Of a stretch of 64,000 nt of DNA, positions 25,494-35,149 are shown piece by piece (position 1 is the first letter of the stretch; each line of letters begins with the position of its first letter). A model generated the notes under the pieces. The model did not search any database. It was not told the origin of the DNA and saw only the letters and a program-made list of their open reading frames with translations. Source of the stretch: an uncultured Chloracidobacterium sp. (GTDB taxonomy: Bacteria > Acidobacteriota > Blastocatellia > Pyrinomonadales > Pyrinomonadaceae); NCBI GenBank assembly GCA_936914845.1, contig CAKZGE010000004.1, forward strand, positions 186,001 through 250,000. The letters run 5' to 3'. The position numbers and the translations under genes were made by a program.

Positions 25494-26666
25494 ATGGCAA
25501 AGAAAGATTATTACCAGGTATTAGGGGTCGCAAAGGACGCAAAGGCGGAGGATATTAAAAAGGCCTATCGCCGGTTGGCTCGCAAACACCATCCTGATGT
25601 GAATCCGAACGACAAGGTCGCGGAGGACAAATTCAAGGAGGTCCAGGAAGCTTACGACGTTCTTTCGGACGACAAGAAGCGAAAGGTCTTTGACCGCTTT
25701 GGATACTACAACGACAACCTCGATGCCGATGCTCCCTTTGGTGCGGGGCCGGGCGGCGGAGCAGCGGGGGCCGGTGCCGGCGGGTTCGATTTTTCTGGGT
25801 TTGATTTCAGTGCCGGCGGTCCGGCATCTTCAAGCTCAAGTTTCCGAGATATTTTTTCGGATCTTTTTGGTTCCGGCGGGGCTGGTGGCCGACAGGCACA
25901 ACCGGAACCGCCGCGAGCGATGCCAAAACGGGGACGCGACATTGAGATCCCGCTTGCTTTAAGTTTTGAAGAAGCGTTCAGCGGCCTAACGACAAATATT
26001 ACGGTAAACCGTTCCGAACAATGCTCGCGTTGTCACGGGGCGGGAGACACGGGCGGGCCGGTGGTCACTTGCCCGACCTGTAAAGGAACCGGTCAGGTAA
26101 TGCGTTCCGGCGGCAGACTGCAATTTTCGCAGGAATGTCCGGACTGTGATGGAACCGGACGGCGTCGCGAGCCATGTTCTCTTTGCCATGGCAAGGGAAC
26201 TACGCCAAAGACCGAGCAGGTCAAGGTAAAGATCCCGGCCGGCGTTGATACGGGCTCGCGAGTGCGAATACCGAAAAAAGGCCAGGGCGGCAGGCTCGGA
26301 GCAGAACCGGGCGATCTATTCATTTTAACGAACGTCGGCAGCCATAAATTCTTTACGCGCAAGGGTGACAATATCTATGTCACCGTGCCGATAACGGTGC
26401 CTGAGGCTGCTCTTGGAGCCAAGATCGAAGTGCCGACCGTTGAAGGCAAGGCGCAGCTTAAAATTCCGCCCGGCACGGAGTCCGGACAGAAGTTTCGGTT
26501 GCGTGAACGCGGGTTCCCGTCGCTGCGAAATCCTTCGTTGCGAGGAGATCAATTCATAGAGGTCAAAATAGTTCTGCCGAAGGTGCTTTCTGAGGAGACA
26601 AAAGACGTTCTGCGGCAATTTGAAAAGCTCAACTCTGACAGCCCGCGCAAGGCTATGTGCTTGTGA
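25494..26666 (+). CDS. dnaJ: Hsp40 co-chaperone DnaJ (class I)
   Basis: Stimulates DnaK ATPase and delivers substrates. The 390-residue product has the J domain with the HPD triad (ARKHHPDVNPND, near residue 36), a long Gly/Ala/Phe/Ser-rich region (about 85-125), four CxxCxGxG zinc repeats (CSRCHGAG, CPTCKGTG, CPDCDGTG, CSLCHGKG) and the C-terminal substrate-binding domains. The ATG at 25494 begins MAKKDYYQVLGV, a standard DnaJ start. It is followed after 9 bp by hspR. Confidence 0.98.
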   Translation: MAKKDYYQVLGVAKDAKAEDIKKAYRRLARKHHPDVNPNDKVAEDKFKEVQEAYDVLSDDKKRKVFDRFGYYNDNLDADAPFGAGPGGGAAGAGAGGFDFSGFDFSAGGPASSSSSFRDIFSDLFGSGGAGGRQAQPEPPRAMPKRGRDIEIPLALSFEEAFSGLTTNITVNRSEQCSRCHGAGDTGGPVVTCPTCKGTGQVMRSGGRLQFSQECPDCDGTGRRREPCSLCHGKGTTPKTEQVKVKIPAGVDTGSRVRIPKKGQGGRLGAEPGDLFILTNVGSHKFFTRKGDNIYVTVPITVPEAALGAKIEVPTVEGKAQLKIPPGTESGQKFRLRERGFPSLRNPSLRGDQFIEVKIVLPKVLSEETKDVLRQFEKLNSDSPRKAMCL

Positions 26667-26675
26667 TAGGTGACG

Positions 26676-27074
26676 ATGAAAAAACGGGTCAAGACATATA
26701 CGATAAGTGCCGTCGCGGAAATGTACGACATACACCCGCAAACGCTGCGGGTTTACGAGCGGGAGGGATTGCTGCGGCCTTCACGATCGATCGGCAATAC
26801 AAGGCTTTATGAGGATGACGACATCGAGCGGCTTGAGGTAATACTGTCCCTTACGCGCGAATTGGGCGTAAATCTTGCGGGCGTTGAGATCATTTTGAAT
26901 ATGCGTGAAAAAATGGACGCTATGCAGCAGGAATTTGAACGCTTTTTCGAATACCTTAAATCTCATGCCGGAGAATTCTCACAGAATGTTCGAGATTTTA
27001 ACCGAACAGAAGCATTGATACCAATCTCACGGGTTCGACGCGTACACATTACGGTGGACGAAAACGAACAGTAA
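26676..27074 (+). CDS. hspR: MerR-family heat-shock repressor HspR
   Basis: HspR represses dnaK-type operons by binding HAIR operators, often with DnaK as co-repressor. The 132-residue product carries a MerR winged-helix start (TYTISAVAEMYDIHPQTLRVYEREGLLRPSRSIGNTRLYEDDDIERLEVI) that is characteristic of HspR: IHPQTLRVYEREGLL is nearly family consensus. A coiled C-terminus follows. I choose the ATG at 26676, since AGGTG lies about 5 nt upstream; a GTG six bases earlier is less likely. It is the last gene of the operon and its presumed operator is found before dnaK. Confidence 0.93.
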   Translation: MKKRVKTYTISAVAEMYDIHPQTLRVYEREGLLRPSRSIGNTRLYEDDDIERLEVILSLTRELGVNLAGVEIILNMREKMDAMQQEFERFFEYLKSHAGEFSQNVRDFNRTEALIPISRVRRVHITVDENEQ

Positions 27075-27079
27075 AAAAG

Positions 27080-27117
27080 ATCGGTCGGGAAATGAACTCT
27101 CGGCCGATTGCTTTTTT
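27080..27117 (+). terminator. Rho-independent terminator of the dnaK-dnaJ-hspR operon
   Basis: A 10-bp stem with two G-U pairs (27080-27089 with 27099-27108) is followed by TG, C and six T residues (27112-27117). It lies just after the hspR stop. Confidence 0.85.
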
Positions 27118-27192
27118 ACCTACACTTGGTGCAATATCATCTTTCCGTCCGCGGACCCTATATATAAAAAAACTTAATTTCGGAGATTTTCG

Positions 27193-30100
27193 ATGAAAAA
27201 CCTGTTTGGGAAACCCGTGTTTTCTATTGCATTTGTGCTTTTTTGTGCCCTTATCACTGCGGCCCAGGATCTTGATGAAGTTTCTATTGCCGGCAAGGTC
27301 GCCGATGTTAACGGGCAAAATGTTGCCGGAGCGGCCGTAAGGGCGATACATGTCGAAACCGGGACCGAACGGTCAGTTGTTTCCAACGAGAATGGGGCAT
27401 ATCGCTTGATCGAACTTCAGCCCGGTGTTTATACGATCCGTGTGGAAGCCGCCGGATTCGGCATTCAGGAAAAGGTCGATGTCAAAACTGTTGCCGGTCA
27501 AAATGTGCAGATGAACTTTAGCCTTTCTCCGGCTGACATTCGTGCCGAACAAACGGTCACGGTCTCAGAGGATGATTCGCCGCTGATAGATACTTCGCGA
27601 ACGGTGGTGGGCGGAACCATAACGACGCAGCAGATCGAGGAACTGCCGAACAATAGCCGAGATCCGCTCAATTTGGTTTTGACGCTGGGCGGAACTTCAG
27701 AAGAAGCTCTTTCAACCCGCGATCTAGCGGAAGACCGCAATGCGGATCCGCGCGGTGCACCGGCAGAGCAGGGAAACTTCTCGCTGGCCGGCGGTGTTTC
27801 ATATTCGAATAATCTGACGGTTGACGGATTGGACAATAACGACGATCAATCGGCGGGTTTCAGATTTCAGCCATCTCTGGAAGCGATCGAAGAGGTTCAG
27901 GTTGTCAGCAATCAGTTTTCCGCAGAGTACGGGCGGGCGTCCGGCGGCCGCATCAATATACGAACCCGCAGCGGTGGAAAGAAGTTTCGCGGCCGGGCGT
28001 TCATGTTCTTTAGGGACGACAATTTGAATGCCAACACCTGGTACAACAATAGCCGAGCTTACCCGCGTCTGCCTCTGACCGAATACAATCCCGGCTTTAC
28101 GTTGAGCGGTCCGGTCAAGCTGCCATATCTTTATGATGGCAGTAAACGAACTTTCTTTTCGTTTACCTATGAACATACTGATCTGAAGGACACAACATTG
28201 ATCGATACGTTCGTGCCGGTGGCTCCGAATCCGCATTTTTCGATGCCTTCACCAACCGGCAGTCAGCGGTTCTGCGACAATGCTGATCCGGCGAACTGCC
28301 CGGCTTTAGCAGGTTACATATCGCCGTTCACATTGCAGATCGATACACCAAATCGACGACACATCTATATGGGCCGTGTTGACCACAAATTGTTTGCAAA
28401 TAACGATATAACCGTGGCGGTGCAGGTTGGGCGAAGCAAAAATAGACGCGTTCGCGGAGCAGCGACCACCCGCATCGAAGACGCACTTCAGGCAACGAAT
28501 CGAGACACCGAAGCGATGAACTTCACGGACAATTGGGTTCTCGGTGAAAGAGCCGTCAACCAGTTTCGCTTTCAGTGGTCGAACTATGAACCGAGCTTTG
28601 AAACGGACAACCCGGGAGCTCCGGTCGTGCTGGTGGGTTATCGAAACCCGATCACGAACAGCACGCAAACCTTGATCGCGGGAAATTCCACATCAAATTC
28701 AAATAGCGGGTTTGCCTCGACCCGCATTGAGTGCCGCTGGCAGATCCAAGATTCGGTCAGCTACACAACGGATCGACATACTTTTCGCGGCGGATTGGAT
28801 ATTCAACGGGTCGATTCAAACGCGATATCGCTTGCCGAATCGACCGGTACCTTCAATTTTAGGAATGTCTTGGAATTTTCCAACAACACACTTTCGAGAT
28901 ATCGCCAAAATTTCGGCACGGCTGCTGATATAAACAACACCTATTGGGCACTTTATGCCGAAGATTCGTTTCGAGCTGCCCGAAATCTGACACTTACCTA
29001 TGGGCTGCGTTATGAACGAGAGTCTGTTTTGGACGATAAAAACAATTTCGGCCCGCGTGCGGCGCTCGCCTGGGACCCGTTCAAAAGCGGGAAGACCGTC
29101 ATTCGTCTCGGCGGCGGCATATTTTACAATCGAACACTGCTGAGAACGGTGGGAGATTTTATTCAGAACACCGGCGGAAATTTACACCAATTCGACACCA
29201 ATAATATAGGAACCGGTGCCGGAGATACGCGTCGTGTCGCTATTTTGGGACAGATCGCTCAACAATTTCCAAACAGCTTTCCGGATGTGCAAAATTTGAA
29301 ACAGGTCATCAGCGGACTTGGCCTTGACCCAAACTTGGGATTTGCTCCGCCCGAGATCTTTCGAACGACCGATCCGAACCTGAGAATTCCGGAATCGTAC
29401 AATTTCAACATTGGTTTTGAACGCCAGCTTGGCAACGGGTTGGTTTTCGAAGCCAATTATACGTCAAACAAGACTGCCCATCTATGGCGCGAATATAATC
29501 CGAATCTGCCTGTGTTGCCGTCCGGCTACGAAAATTGGACAGGATACTTGCTGGCAAATCCCTTTGTTTTCACTAATTCTAACGGATCGACCCGAACCTA
29601 CAACTTCTACCTTGGTGCGGCTGGCGATTCAAGCGGTGTTCGGGGAAATGCACCCGCAAATCCAACTGCCACGTCATGTTCGATCTTTAACGGAGGAACT
29701 TGCTGGGTCAATTTGAATACGGTCAACACAACGACCACCGCGCCGGCTTCGGCCGTTTCAGGCAGTGTTAACAATGCGACGGGCTCGCCGTTGGGCTTGG
29801 CTCTCGCCGCGGTCGCCCACTTGCGTCCCAACCCGAATTTTGAGCAGATGGAACGCGTCGCATCCCTCGGCAACGCTCATTATAATGGATTGATCCTTTC
29901 GCTTCGCAGCCGTATGAGAAAGCTCGGCGGCGGATTTCGCTCAACCATGCGGATCGTCTATACGCTTTCGAAGATGCAGGATGACGGCTTAAACAATACT
30001 TCCAATGCTGAAATAAATGATGATTTTAGCCGGGAATGGGCACGCAGTCTCCAAGACCGCCGCCACCGCATTGCGATCTCCGGTTCCGTCGATACACCCT

Positions 30101-30603
30101 ATTGGCTCGGAAAGCTAAGGTTTTCGCCGTTGTTTCGGTTCGGCAGCTCTTCGCCATTCAATCTTGGGTATGGTTACGACCGTAATCTGAATGACCAAAG
30201 CACGGACCGATTGATCTATAACGGCGAATTGAAAGATCTGAAATGGATCAAGCCGGGCAATGTCGCATCGGACGAATTTTACAGTAAGTTCGTGCTGCAG
30301 CCGATCGGAGCCAAGAGCGGCAATCTTCCTCGAAATGCCGGCATCGGCCCTCGTCAATATATCTTCGATCTGGGGATCACGCGCGAATGGCGATTCAAAG
30401 ACCGTTTTCGTCTGCGGCCGAACGTTGAGATAGGCAATGTCTTTAATATGGCAGTCTTTAGTTTCGGGGCTGAATACATAGACTATTTTGGCATGTCCGC
30501 TAATCCGACTGCGACGCAGCTCGCGAACCGCCGAAACTTTCTGGTGCCGACACGCACCTACAGGCAGCGTGATGTGCGGGTCGGGCTCCGGTTTGATTTT
30601 TAG
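27193..30603 (+). CDS. TonB-dependent receptor, Oar-like, with carboxypeptidase-regulatory-like domain
   Basis: Large outer-membrane protein typical of Acidobacteriota. The 1136 residues start with a signal peptide (about 1-25, ending ALITAAQ). An Ig-like carboxypeptidase-regulatory domain follows (about 30-115, IAGKVADVNGQNVAGAAVRAI), then a plug domain (about 125-240, including LDNNDDQSAGFRFQPSLEAIEEVQVVSNQFSAEYGRASGG), then the beta-barrel. The chain ends in aromatic LRFDF, as expected for an outer-membrane barrel. The substrate is unknown. It stands alone between two terminators, with a GGAG site before its ATG, and has no TonB gene nearby. Confidence 0.92.
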   Translation: MKNLFGKPVFSIAFVLFCALITAAQDLDEVSIAGKVADVNGQNVAGAAVRAIHVETGTERSVVSNENGAYRLIELQPGVYTIRVEAAGFGIQEKVDVKTVAGQNVQMNFSLSPADIRAEQTVTVSEDDSPLIDTSRTVVGGTITTQQIEELPNNSRDPLNLVLTLGGTSEEALSTRDLAEDRNADPRGAPAEQGNFSLAGGVSYSNNLTVDGLDNNDDQSAGFRFQPSLEAIEEVQVVSNQFSAEYGRASGGRINIRTRSGGKKFRGRAFMFFRDDNLNANTWYNNSRAYPRLPLTEYNPGFTLSGPVKLPYLYDGSKRTFFSFTYEHTDLKDTTLIDTFVPVAPNPHFSMPSPTGSQRFCDNADPANCPALAGYISPFTLQIDTPNRRHIYMGRVDHKLFANNDITVAVQVGRSKNRRVRGAATTRIEDALQATNRDTEAMNFTDNWVLGERAVNQFRFQWSNYEPSFETDNPGAPVVLVGYRNPITNSTQTLIAGNSTSNSNSGFASTRIECRWQIQDSVSYTTDRHTFRGGLDIQRVDSNAISLAESTGTFNFRNVLEFSNNTLSRYRQNFGTAADINNTYWALYAEDSFRAARNLTLTYGLRYERESVLDDKNNFGPRAALAWDPFKSGKTVIRLGGGIFYNRTLLRTVGDFIQNTGGNLHQFDTNNIGTGAGDTRRVAILGQIAQQFPNSFPDVQNLKQVISGLGLDPNLGFAPPEIFRTTDPNLRIPESYNFNIGFERQLGNGLVFEANYTSNKTAHLWREYNPNLPVLPSGYENWTGYLLANPFVFTNSNGSTRTYNFYLGAAGDSSGVRGNAPANPTATSCSIFNGGTCWVNLNTVNTTTTAPASAVSGSVNNATGSPLGLALAAVAHLRPNPNFEQMERVASLGNAHYNGLILSLRSRMRKLGGGFRSTMRIVYTLSKMQDDGLNNTSNAEINDDFSREWARSLQDRRHRIAISGSVDTPYWLGKLRFSPLFRFGSSSPFNLGYGYDRNLNDQSTDRLIYNGELKDLKWIKPGNVASDEFYSKFVLQPIGAKSGNLPRNAGIGPRQYIFDLGITREWRFKDRFRLRPNVEIGNVFNMAVFSFGAEYIDYFGMSANPTATQLANRRNFLVPTRTYRQRDVRVGLRFDF

Positions 30604-30628
30604 GTCAAGAATAACTAACAATGGAAAT

Positions 30629-30665
30629 GGAGCGGCAACTCAAAGCTAGTGGCCGCTCCTTTTTT
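30629..30665 (+). terminator. Terminator after the TonB-dependent receptor
   Basis: An 8-bp GC-rich stem (30629-30636 with 30652-30659) is followed by six T residues. It lies between convergent genes and its A-rich left side could also help stop the minus-strand kinase gene. Confidence 0.85.
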
Positions 30666-30677
30666 GCATAGGAATAT

Positions 30678-33431
30678 CTATTTGGAAAGGGTTGGAAGAC
30701 CCGAAAGATGTTTTGAGATCTCCTCGATCGTTTTCTGGTCGTATTCCGGCAAATTGCCGCCCGCCTTTATTTGATCGAACATATCCAATGCCTTTTGGAG
30801 TTCTTGGCGAGCTTTGATCTTGTTGCCGGTCTTTAGATACACTTTGCCAAGTTCGTTGCAAGTGAGTGCGATCGAGCGGCGGGCAAACTGATATTTCGGG
30901 TTTTCGTTCATAACCGCGGTGAAACCTTCGGCGGCGGCCCGCAGGGTGTCGATCGCTTTTTGATGATCGCCTTTGGTCGCGTAGCTCAGGCCCAGCGGAA
31001 GCCGAGCGTTGGCAAGGTCATACTTTGCTTCGCTAAAGCCAACATCGGCTGTCATCAGTTCTGCAAATATATCTATTGCCCGGTTCAAATGCTCGATCGA
31101 AAGATCGACCTTTTTCATGGATTCGTACGTTTGACCAAGCTTTTTATGACCGAGAGCAAGATCGCGCTTGGCCTGCCAATTATTAGCATCGATGCCGATC
31201 GAACGCTCCGAGATGGCAATGCTGTTCTTGTATGCTTCGACGGAGCTTTGATCTTCCTCGAGATCGTAATAGAGCTCACCTTCTTTCTGGTGGCCGAGCA
31301 TCAATGTTCGGGAAACGGCGGCGTCATTGGGGAAACGGGCGTTAAGATCTTTGAGCCGTACGATCCCTTTCTGAACACTGTCGAGACCGTCCCGCAATTC
31401 GGTCTTCCATCCCAAAGCTTCCCCTTTTTGTATGAACGCATAGGCTGCATATTCGCCTGCTCTTACATCGTCGGGGCGTTCTTTAACCAGCTCCTCAAAA
31501 ATGGCAGAGGCTTTATCGTAATGTTCGATGGCTTTATCATTATCGCCTTCGTAAAACGGTATCAGACCGAGTGTTTGATAGGCTCGAGCGAGGTCGAAAC
31601 GAGCCTGATAGCTTCCCGGGTCGTTCGCCAGCAGATCTTCGCGCATAGCGGCCGAGCGGGTGAGGAATTCCGTAGCTTGCGAATAATTGGAGGTGTAGGA
31701 ACTAATAAGCCCCGCAGTAAGAAGGTTTCCCGCAAGCTTTGCTTTTAATTCGGCGTTATTCGGGCTAGCGGCTAAAAGATTTTCAAATATAGCGCGAGCT
31801 TTGCCGTAGCTCTCCAGTGCACCCTGCGTATCGCCCAAGTGGGCGTTTGCCGGATTTCCCTGTACATCGCCGACCTTTTCATAAGCCGCCGCCAATTCTT
31901 CCTGAAGCTGGAGATCCGCTGAGGATTCCAAGGCGAGTTTGTCAAGATATTCAAGTCCGCGGATCACCAAAAGCTGACGGGCCGGTGTTGCTCCGCGAAG
32001 ATATTCGATCTTTGGCGAAAATTCGAAGAGAAAAGAATGGGCGAGCGTGCGGACATCCTGGAATCGATGCTCGGCCTTTTGACGTTCTATTTTGGCGGCT
32101 TGTGCCTGCCAAAGAGTGGTTCCTAAACCCGTGAAAATGGCAGTGAATAATAGGCCCGCACCGATCACACTAAGCTTATTGCGACGCACAAACTTTCCCG
32201 CTCGGTAAGAAAATGTGTTGGGCCGGGCTGTCACCGGCAGGCCATTAAGATGGCGTTCGATGTCTGCCGATAGATCCTCAGCAGACGAATACCGCCGCTC
32301 GGGTTCTTTACTGATAGCTTTAAGGACAATATTGTCGAGATCTCCGCGAAGTTCGGCGGAATTTGGCAGATCTTGATTGGGGGCGGTGTCTCTGCCTGCC
32401 GGTTGTGTTTTGGCATCGGGCCCCGGGGCATTATTGAACAGATCGATCGCCGTTCTTTCCTCAAAAGGTGAAAGTGGCGGAGGCACCGTTGCCGACGGAG
32501 CCGGCGGATCGTACGTTAGAACGGCTTGATATATTGAATGCAGATCCCCTTCGTATGGGGCAAATGGACGGCGGCCGCTGAGCAATTCGTAAAGCACGAC
32601 GCCCAGGCTATAGATATCTGCAGAGGTCGTAACGCTTTGACCGCGAAGCTGTTCAGGGGCGGCATAAGACGGCGTCATCACCCCCATTTTCGTTATGGTG
32701 GCTGCATCGACCGAGCTTAGGTCGAATTCATCAGTAACAATTTTTGATATGCCGAAATCAAGCAGTTTGGGGGTGCCGTCCGCAGTAACCAAAATATTGC
32801 CCGGCTTTATATCGCGATGAACGATAAGATTGCGGTGAGCGAACGCCACGGCGGAACAAACCTTTTGGAATATACGCAAACGTGCTGCTGTTGACAAACT
32901 ATTCTGCGAGCAGTATTTGGCGAGCGGCATTCCGACGATGAATTCCATCGCGATATAGGGGATGCGGTCTTCGGTGGTGCCGGCTTCGAGCAGGCGAGCG
33001 ATGTTCGGGTGATCCAGAGAAGCAAGTATCTCGCGTTCGTGAGCAAATCGGCGTCGCAGATCCGCCGTGTTCAATTCGCGTTTTAACAACTTCAAAGCGA
33101 CGATCTGCAGAAATTTACCGTCGCGTCGTTCCGCACGATAGATCGCACCCATGCCGCCGACACCGATCTCGCCGGTGATCTCAAAAGGGCCGATCATTGT
33201 TCCGGTCAGGTCTTTGTCTTCATCATTCAATAGGTCGGATCCGAATTCCGCGGCCGAAAGATTCATCATATCCGCGGCGGCGGTTTCGAAGGAAAGGAGC
33301 GATTCAGCCTCGGCGATGATCTCGGGGGCATGATCGGCCCGGCGCAAAAAAGCGGATCTTTCTGCCGGCGAAAGTTCCAGAGCTTCGTCCAACAAAGCCT
33401 TTACCTTTTTCCAATTTTCGCTATCCATCAT
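30678..33431 (-). CDS. Ser/Thr protein kinase with transmembrane segment and TPR repeats
   Basis: The 917-residue product has a short helical N-terminus, a Hanks-type kinase domain (about 75-340) with the glycine loop GEIGVGGMGAIY, the VALKLL lysine, HRDIKPGN and DFG motifs, and an APEQ motif. A transmembrane helix (KLSVIGAGLLFTAIFTGLGTTLW) follows near 425, then a long array of TPR-like repeats to the C-terminus. This architecture is frequent in Acidobacteriota. I use the ATG at 33431 because the upstream frame otherwise begins only with a TTG that has no good ribosome site. The adjacent ECF sigma factor gene (33516) suggests kinase-sigma signalling. The TPRs could sense protein partners. 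Confidence 0.92.
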   Translation of the reverse strand: MMDSENWKKVKALLDEALELSPAERSAFLRRADHAPEIIAEAESLLSFETAAADMMNLSAAEFGSDLLNDEDKDLTGTMIGPFEITGEIGVGGMGAIYRAERRDGKFLQIVALKLLKRELNTADLRRRFAHEREILASLDHPNIARLLEAGTTEDRIPYIAMEFIVGMPLAKYCSQNSLSTAARLRIFQKVCSAVAFAHRNLIVHRDIKPGNILVTADGTPKLLDFGISKIVTDEFDLSSVDAATITKMGVMTPSYAAPEQLRGQSVTTSADIYSLGVVLYELLSGRRPFAPYEGDLHSIYQAVLTYDPPAPSATVPPPLSPFEERTAIDLFNNAPGPDAKTQPAGRDTAPNQDLPNSAELRGDLDNIVLKAISKEPERRYSSAEDLSADIERHLNGLPVTARPNTFSYRAGKFVRRNKLSVIGAGLLFTAIFTGLGTTLWQAQAAKIERQKAEHRFQDVRTLAHSFLFEFSPKIEYLRGATPARQLLVIRGLEYLDKLALESSADLQLQEELAAAYEKVGDVQGNPANAHLGDTQGALESYGKARAIFENLLAASPNNAELKAKLAGNLLTAGLISSYTSNYSQATEFLTRSAAMREDLLANDPGSYQARFDLARAYQTLGLIPFYEGDNDKAIEHYDKASAIFEELVKERPDDVRAGEYAAYAFIQKGEALGWKTELRDGLDSVQKGIVRLKDLNARFPNDAAVSRTLMLGHQKEGELYYDLEEDQSSVEAYKNSIAISERSIGIDANNWQAKRDLALGHKKLGQTYESMKKVDLSIEHLNRAIDIFAELMTADVGFSEAKYDLANARLPLGLSYATKGDHQKAIDTLRAAAEGFTAVMNENPKYQFARRSIALTCNELGKVYLKTGNKIKARQELQKALDMFDQIKAGGNLPEYDQKTIEEISKHLSGLPTLSK

Positions 33432-33515
33432 ATCTGCGGTCTTAAGGATCTTTAGTGGCAATGATTGAAAATGCGGATTTCAGCTGTGATTCAAGACAAA
33501 TTGATGTGAAATTTC

Positions 33516-34085
33516 TTACGAAGCGTTGATCTCACGGTAAAGCCACATTCGAGCCGAAAGCCATTCGCGGCCAACGGTTCGTTCCGATATGTCAAAGAAA
33601 GAGGCGATCTCCGTGTTGGACATGCCGCCGAAAAAACGCATTTCCACGATCGATGATTGCCTTTCATCGATCTTTTCCAATCTTTCCAAAGCTTCGTGCA
33701 GAGCCAGAATAGACCCCGCACGTTCTGCGACCGGGATCTGTACGTCATCAAGCGAAAAATGAATTGGTGAATTGCCGCGTTTTGCGGCGGCATGAACCCG
33801 AGCATGATCGACCAGGATCTGGCGCATCAATCGCGAAGCAACGCCGTAGAAATGTCCTCTATTTTGCCAATCGACCCCGCCGCGTTCGGCGAGGCGCACA
33901 AAAGCTTCGTGGACGAGAGCCGTCGGCTGCAAGGTATGGTCCCTCCGCTCTGAACGCATAAGCCGTCGAGCCTGTCGCTTTAATTCATCGTAAACGTACG
34001 GAAGCAAACGGTCCTGGGCATCTGCTTGGCCGGCATTCCAATCCTTTAAGATCTGCGTTATATCGGATGATCCTTCAGCGGTCAT
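33516..34085 (-). CDS. ECF-like RNA polymerase sigma factor
   Basis: The 189-residue protein has sigma region 2 (YVYDELKRQARRLMRSERRDHTLQPTALVHEAFVRL) and region 4 (MRFFGGMSNTEIASFFDISERTVGREWLSARMWL). The DELKRQARRLMR-TLQPTALVHE pattern places it in the ECF-like family common in Acidobacteria and Planctomycetes. No anti-sigma gene is adjacent; instead the downstream kinase-TPR gene follows after about 84 bp in the same direction. Regulation through the kinase, as proposed for other sigma/kinase pairs, is an inference. Confidence 0.92.
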   Translation of the reverse strand: MTAEGSSDITQILKDWNAGQADAQDRLLPYVYDELKRQARRLMRSERRDHTLQPTALVHEAFVRLAERGGVDWQNRGHFYGVASRLMRQILVDHARVHAAAKRGNSPIHFSLDDVQIPVAERAGSILALHEALERLEKIDERQSSIVEMRFFGGMSNTEIASFFDISERTVGREWLSARMWLYREINAS

Positions 34086-34200
34086 GGCAATCGTTCGGGT
34101 GAAAAATTGTGGCTAATATATACATATTTTCGGTTTATTGCAAAACGGAAGGGGCCAAAAAAAGACCGTGACAGAAATAGAGTTTTATGTTAGTTTATAA

Positions 34201-34998
34201 ATGTTGAACATCTATGTTCAGCCCTCGCCGGTCGTTATGGATCAAGTTTTAGAAAAACATGGACTGCCAGCAACTGAGGTTTCGATAGAATCCGTTCTGT
34301 TGGACGCCGATCTTTTCGTCAAATACAGCTCGCCCGAAAAGGCCTACGATATTCTCAATGAGGCCTTGGTGCGAAGTCCGCGTTCGATGCCGCTTCGCGA
34401 AAAGCTGCGCGAGATCTGCATTAAACAGAAGAATCTTACCGAAGCCGCGAAACAATGCCTGGCTCTCGTTGCTTTGTACATCGGCCGCGAAGATTTCGCG
34501 ATCGCCTATGACCGGCTGCAAGAAGCTAAACTGTTGGATCCGCGGATATCGGTGGCTCCCGGATTGGAAGCTATCCGACGCGCCCGGCGACCCGAATTTG
34601 CGGTCGATCGCGAAAAGGCTCCGCAAAAGGTCCGAACCGACGTAACGTTTGCGGGCAATTTAGCCTACGTAGGTATCTTTGATGCCGTGCAAGTGATAGA
34701 AAGCTCAAAGATGACCGGTCTACTGATAATTAAATCCGACCTCCACTTGGCCAATGTGTCTTTTAACGAGGGAAAGATCGTAGATGCTGAGTGTAATTCG
34801 CGGAATGGTGTGACCGCATTTCGCGAGATAATCGAAATAAACAACGGCACCTTCGAATTTTCCACATCGGAAAATGAGTTTCCGGTCGTCATCAACATTT
34901 CGAGCAACACCAATTTTCTGTTGGATGTTTTGACCGAACTCGACAATGAACGGGCCGAAAAGCAGGGGCTTAGAGATCCGGAAGCTGAGATGTGGTAA
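34201..34998 (+). CDS. TPR and DUF4388 domain protein
   Basis: The 265-residue protein has a helical TPR-like N-terminus (about 40-125, KAYDILNEALVRSPRSMPLREKLREICIKQ) and a C-terminal DUF4388 domain (about 150-250: GNLAYVGIFDAVQVIESSKMTGLLIIKS followed by VSFNEGKIVDAE). DUF4388 (PATAN-like) domains occur in signalling proteins and are of uncertain molecular role. The ATG at 34201 lacks a strong ribosome site; an internal ATG at codon 13 is possible. It is cytoplasmic (no signal or membrane segment) and followed by a terminator. Confidence 0.8.
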   Translation: MLNIYVQPSPVVMDQVLEKHGLPATEVSIESVLLDADLFVKYSSPEKAYDILNEALVRSPRSMPLREKLREICIKQKNLTEAAKQCLALVALYIGREDFAIAYDRLQEAKLLDPRISVAPGLEAIRRARRPEFAVDREKAPQKVRTDVTFAGNLAYVGIFDAVQVIESSKMTGLLIIKSDLHLANVSFNEGKIVDAECNSRNGVTAFREIIEINNGTFEFSTSENEFPVVINISSNTNFLLDVLTELDNERAEKQGLRDPEAEMW

Positions 34999-35036
34999 CC
35001 GATATCCCGCAGTTAACAGAAACGATGGTTTGAGTG

Positions 35037-35063
35037 AACCGGCGGTTTTGCTGCCGGTTTTTT
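35037..35063 (+). terminator. Terminator after the DUF4388 gene
   Basis: A 7-bp stem (35037-35043 with 35053-35059) with a 9-nt loop is followed by a T-run to 35063. Confidence 0.8.
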
Positions 35064-35149
35064 ATGTTTTACAGTGAGACTGAAAGGTGAAAATATTGTA
35101 TATTAACAGTTCCGGAACGGTCCGATAAAATTCTTTAGATTCCTAGATA

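Noticed and set aside
30960..31748. Plus-strand ORF of 262 codons.
   Set aside because: Antisense to the TPR part of the kinase gene; no recognisable domain.
33432..33461. TTG start extending the kinase by ten residues.
   Set aside because: No ribosome site precedes it; the ATG pair at 33431 gives the usual kinase N-terminus.
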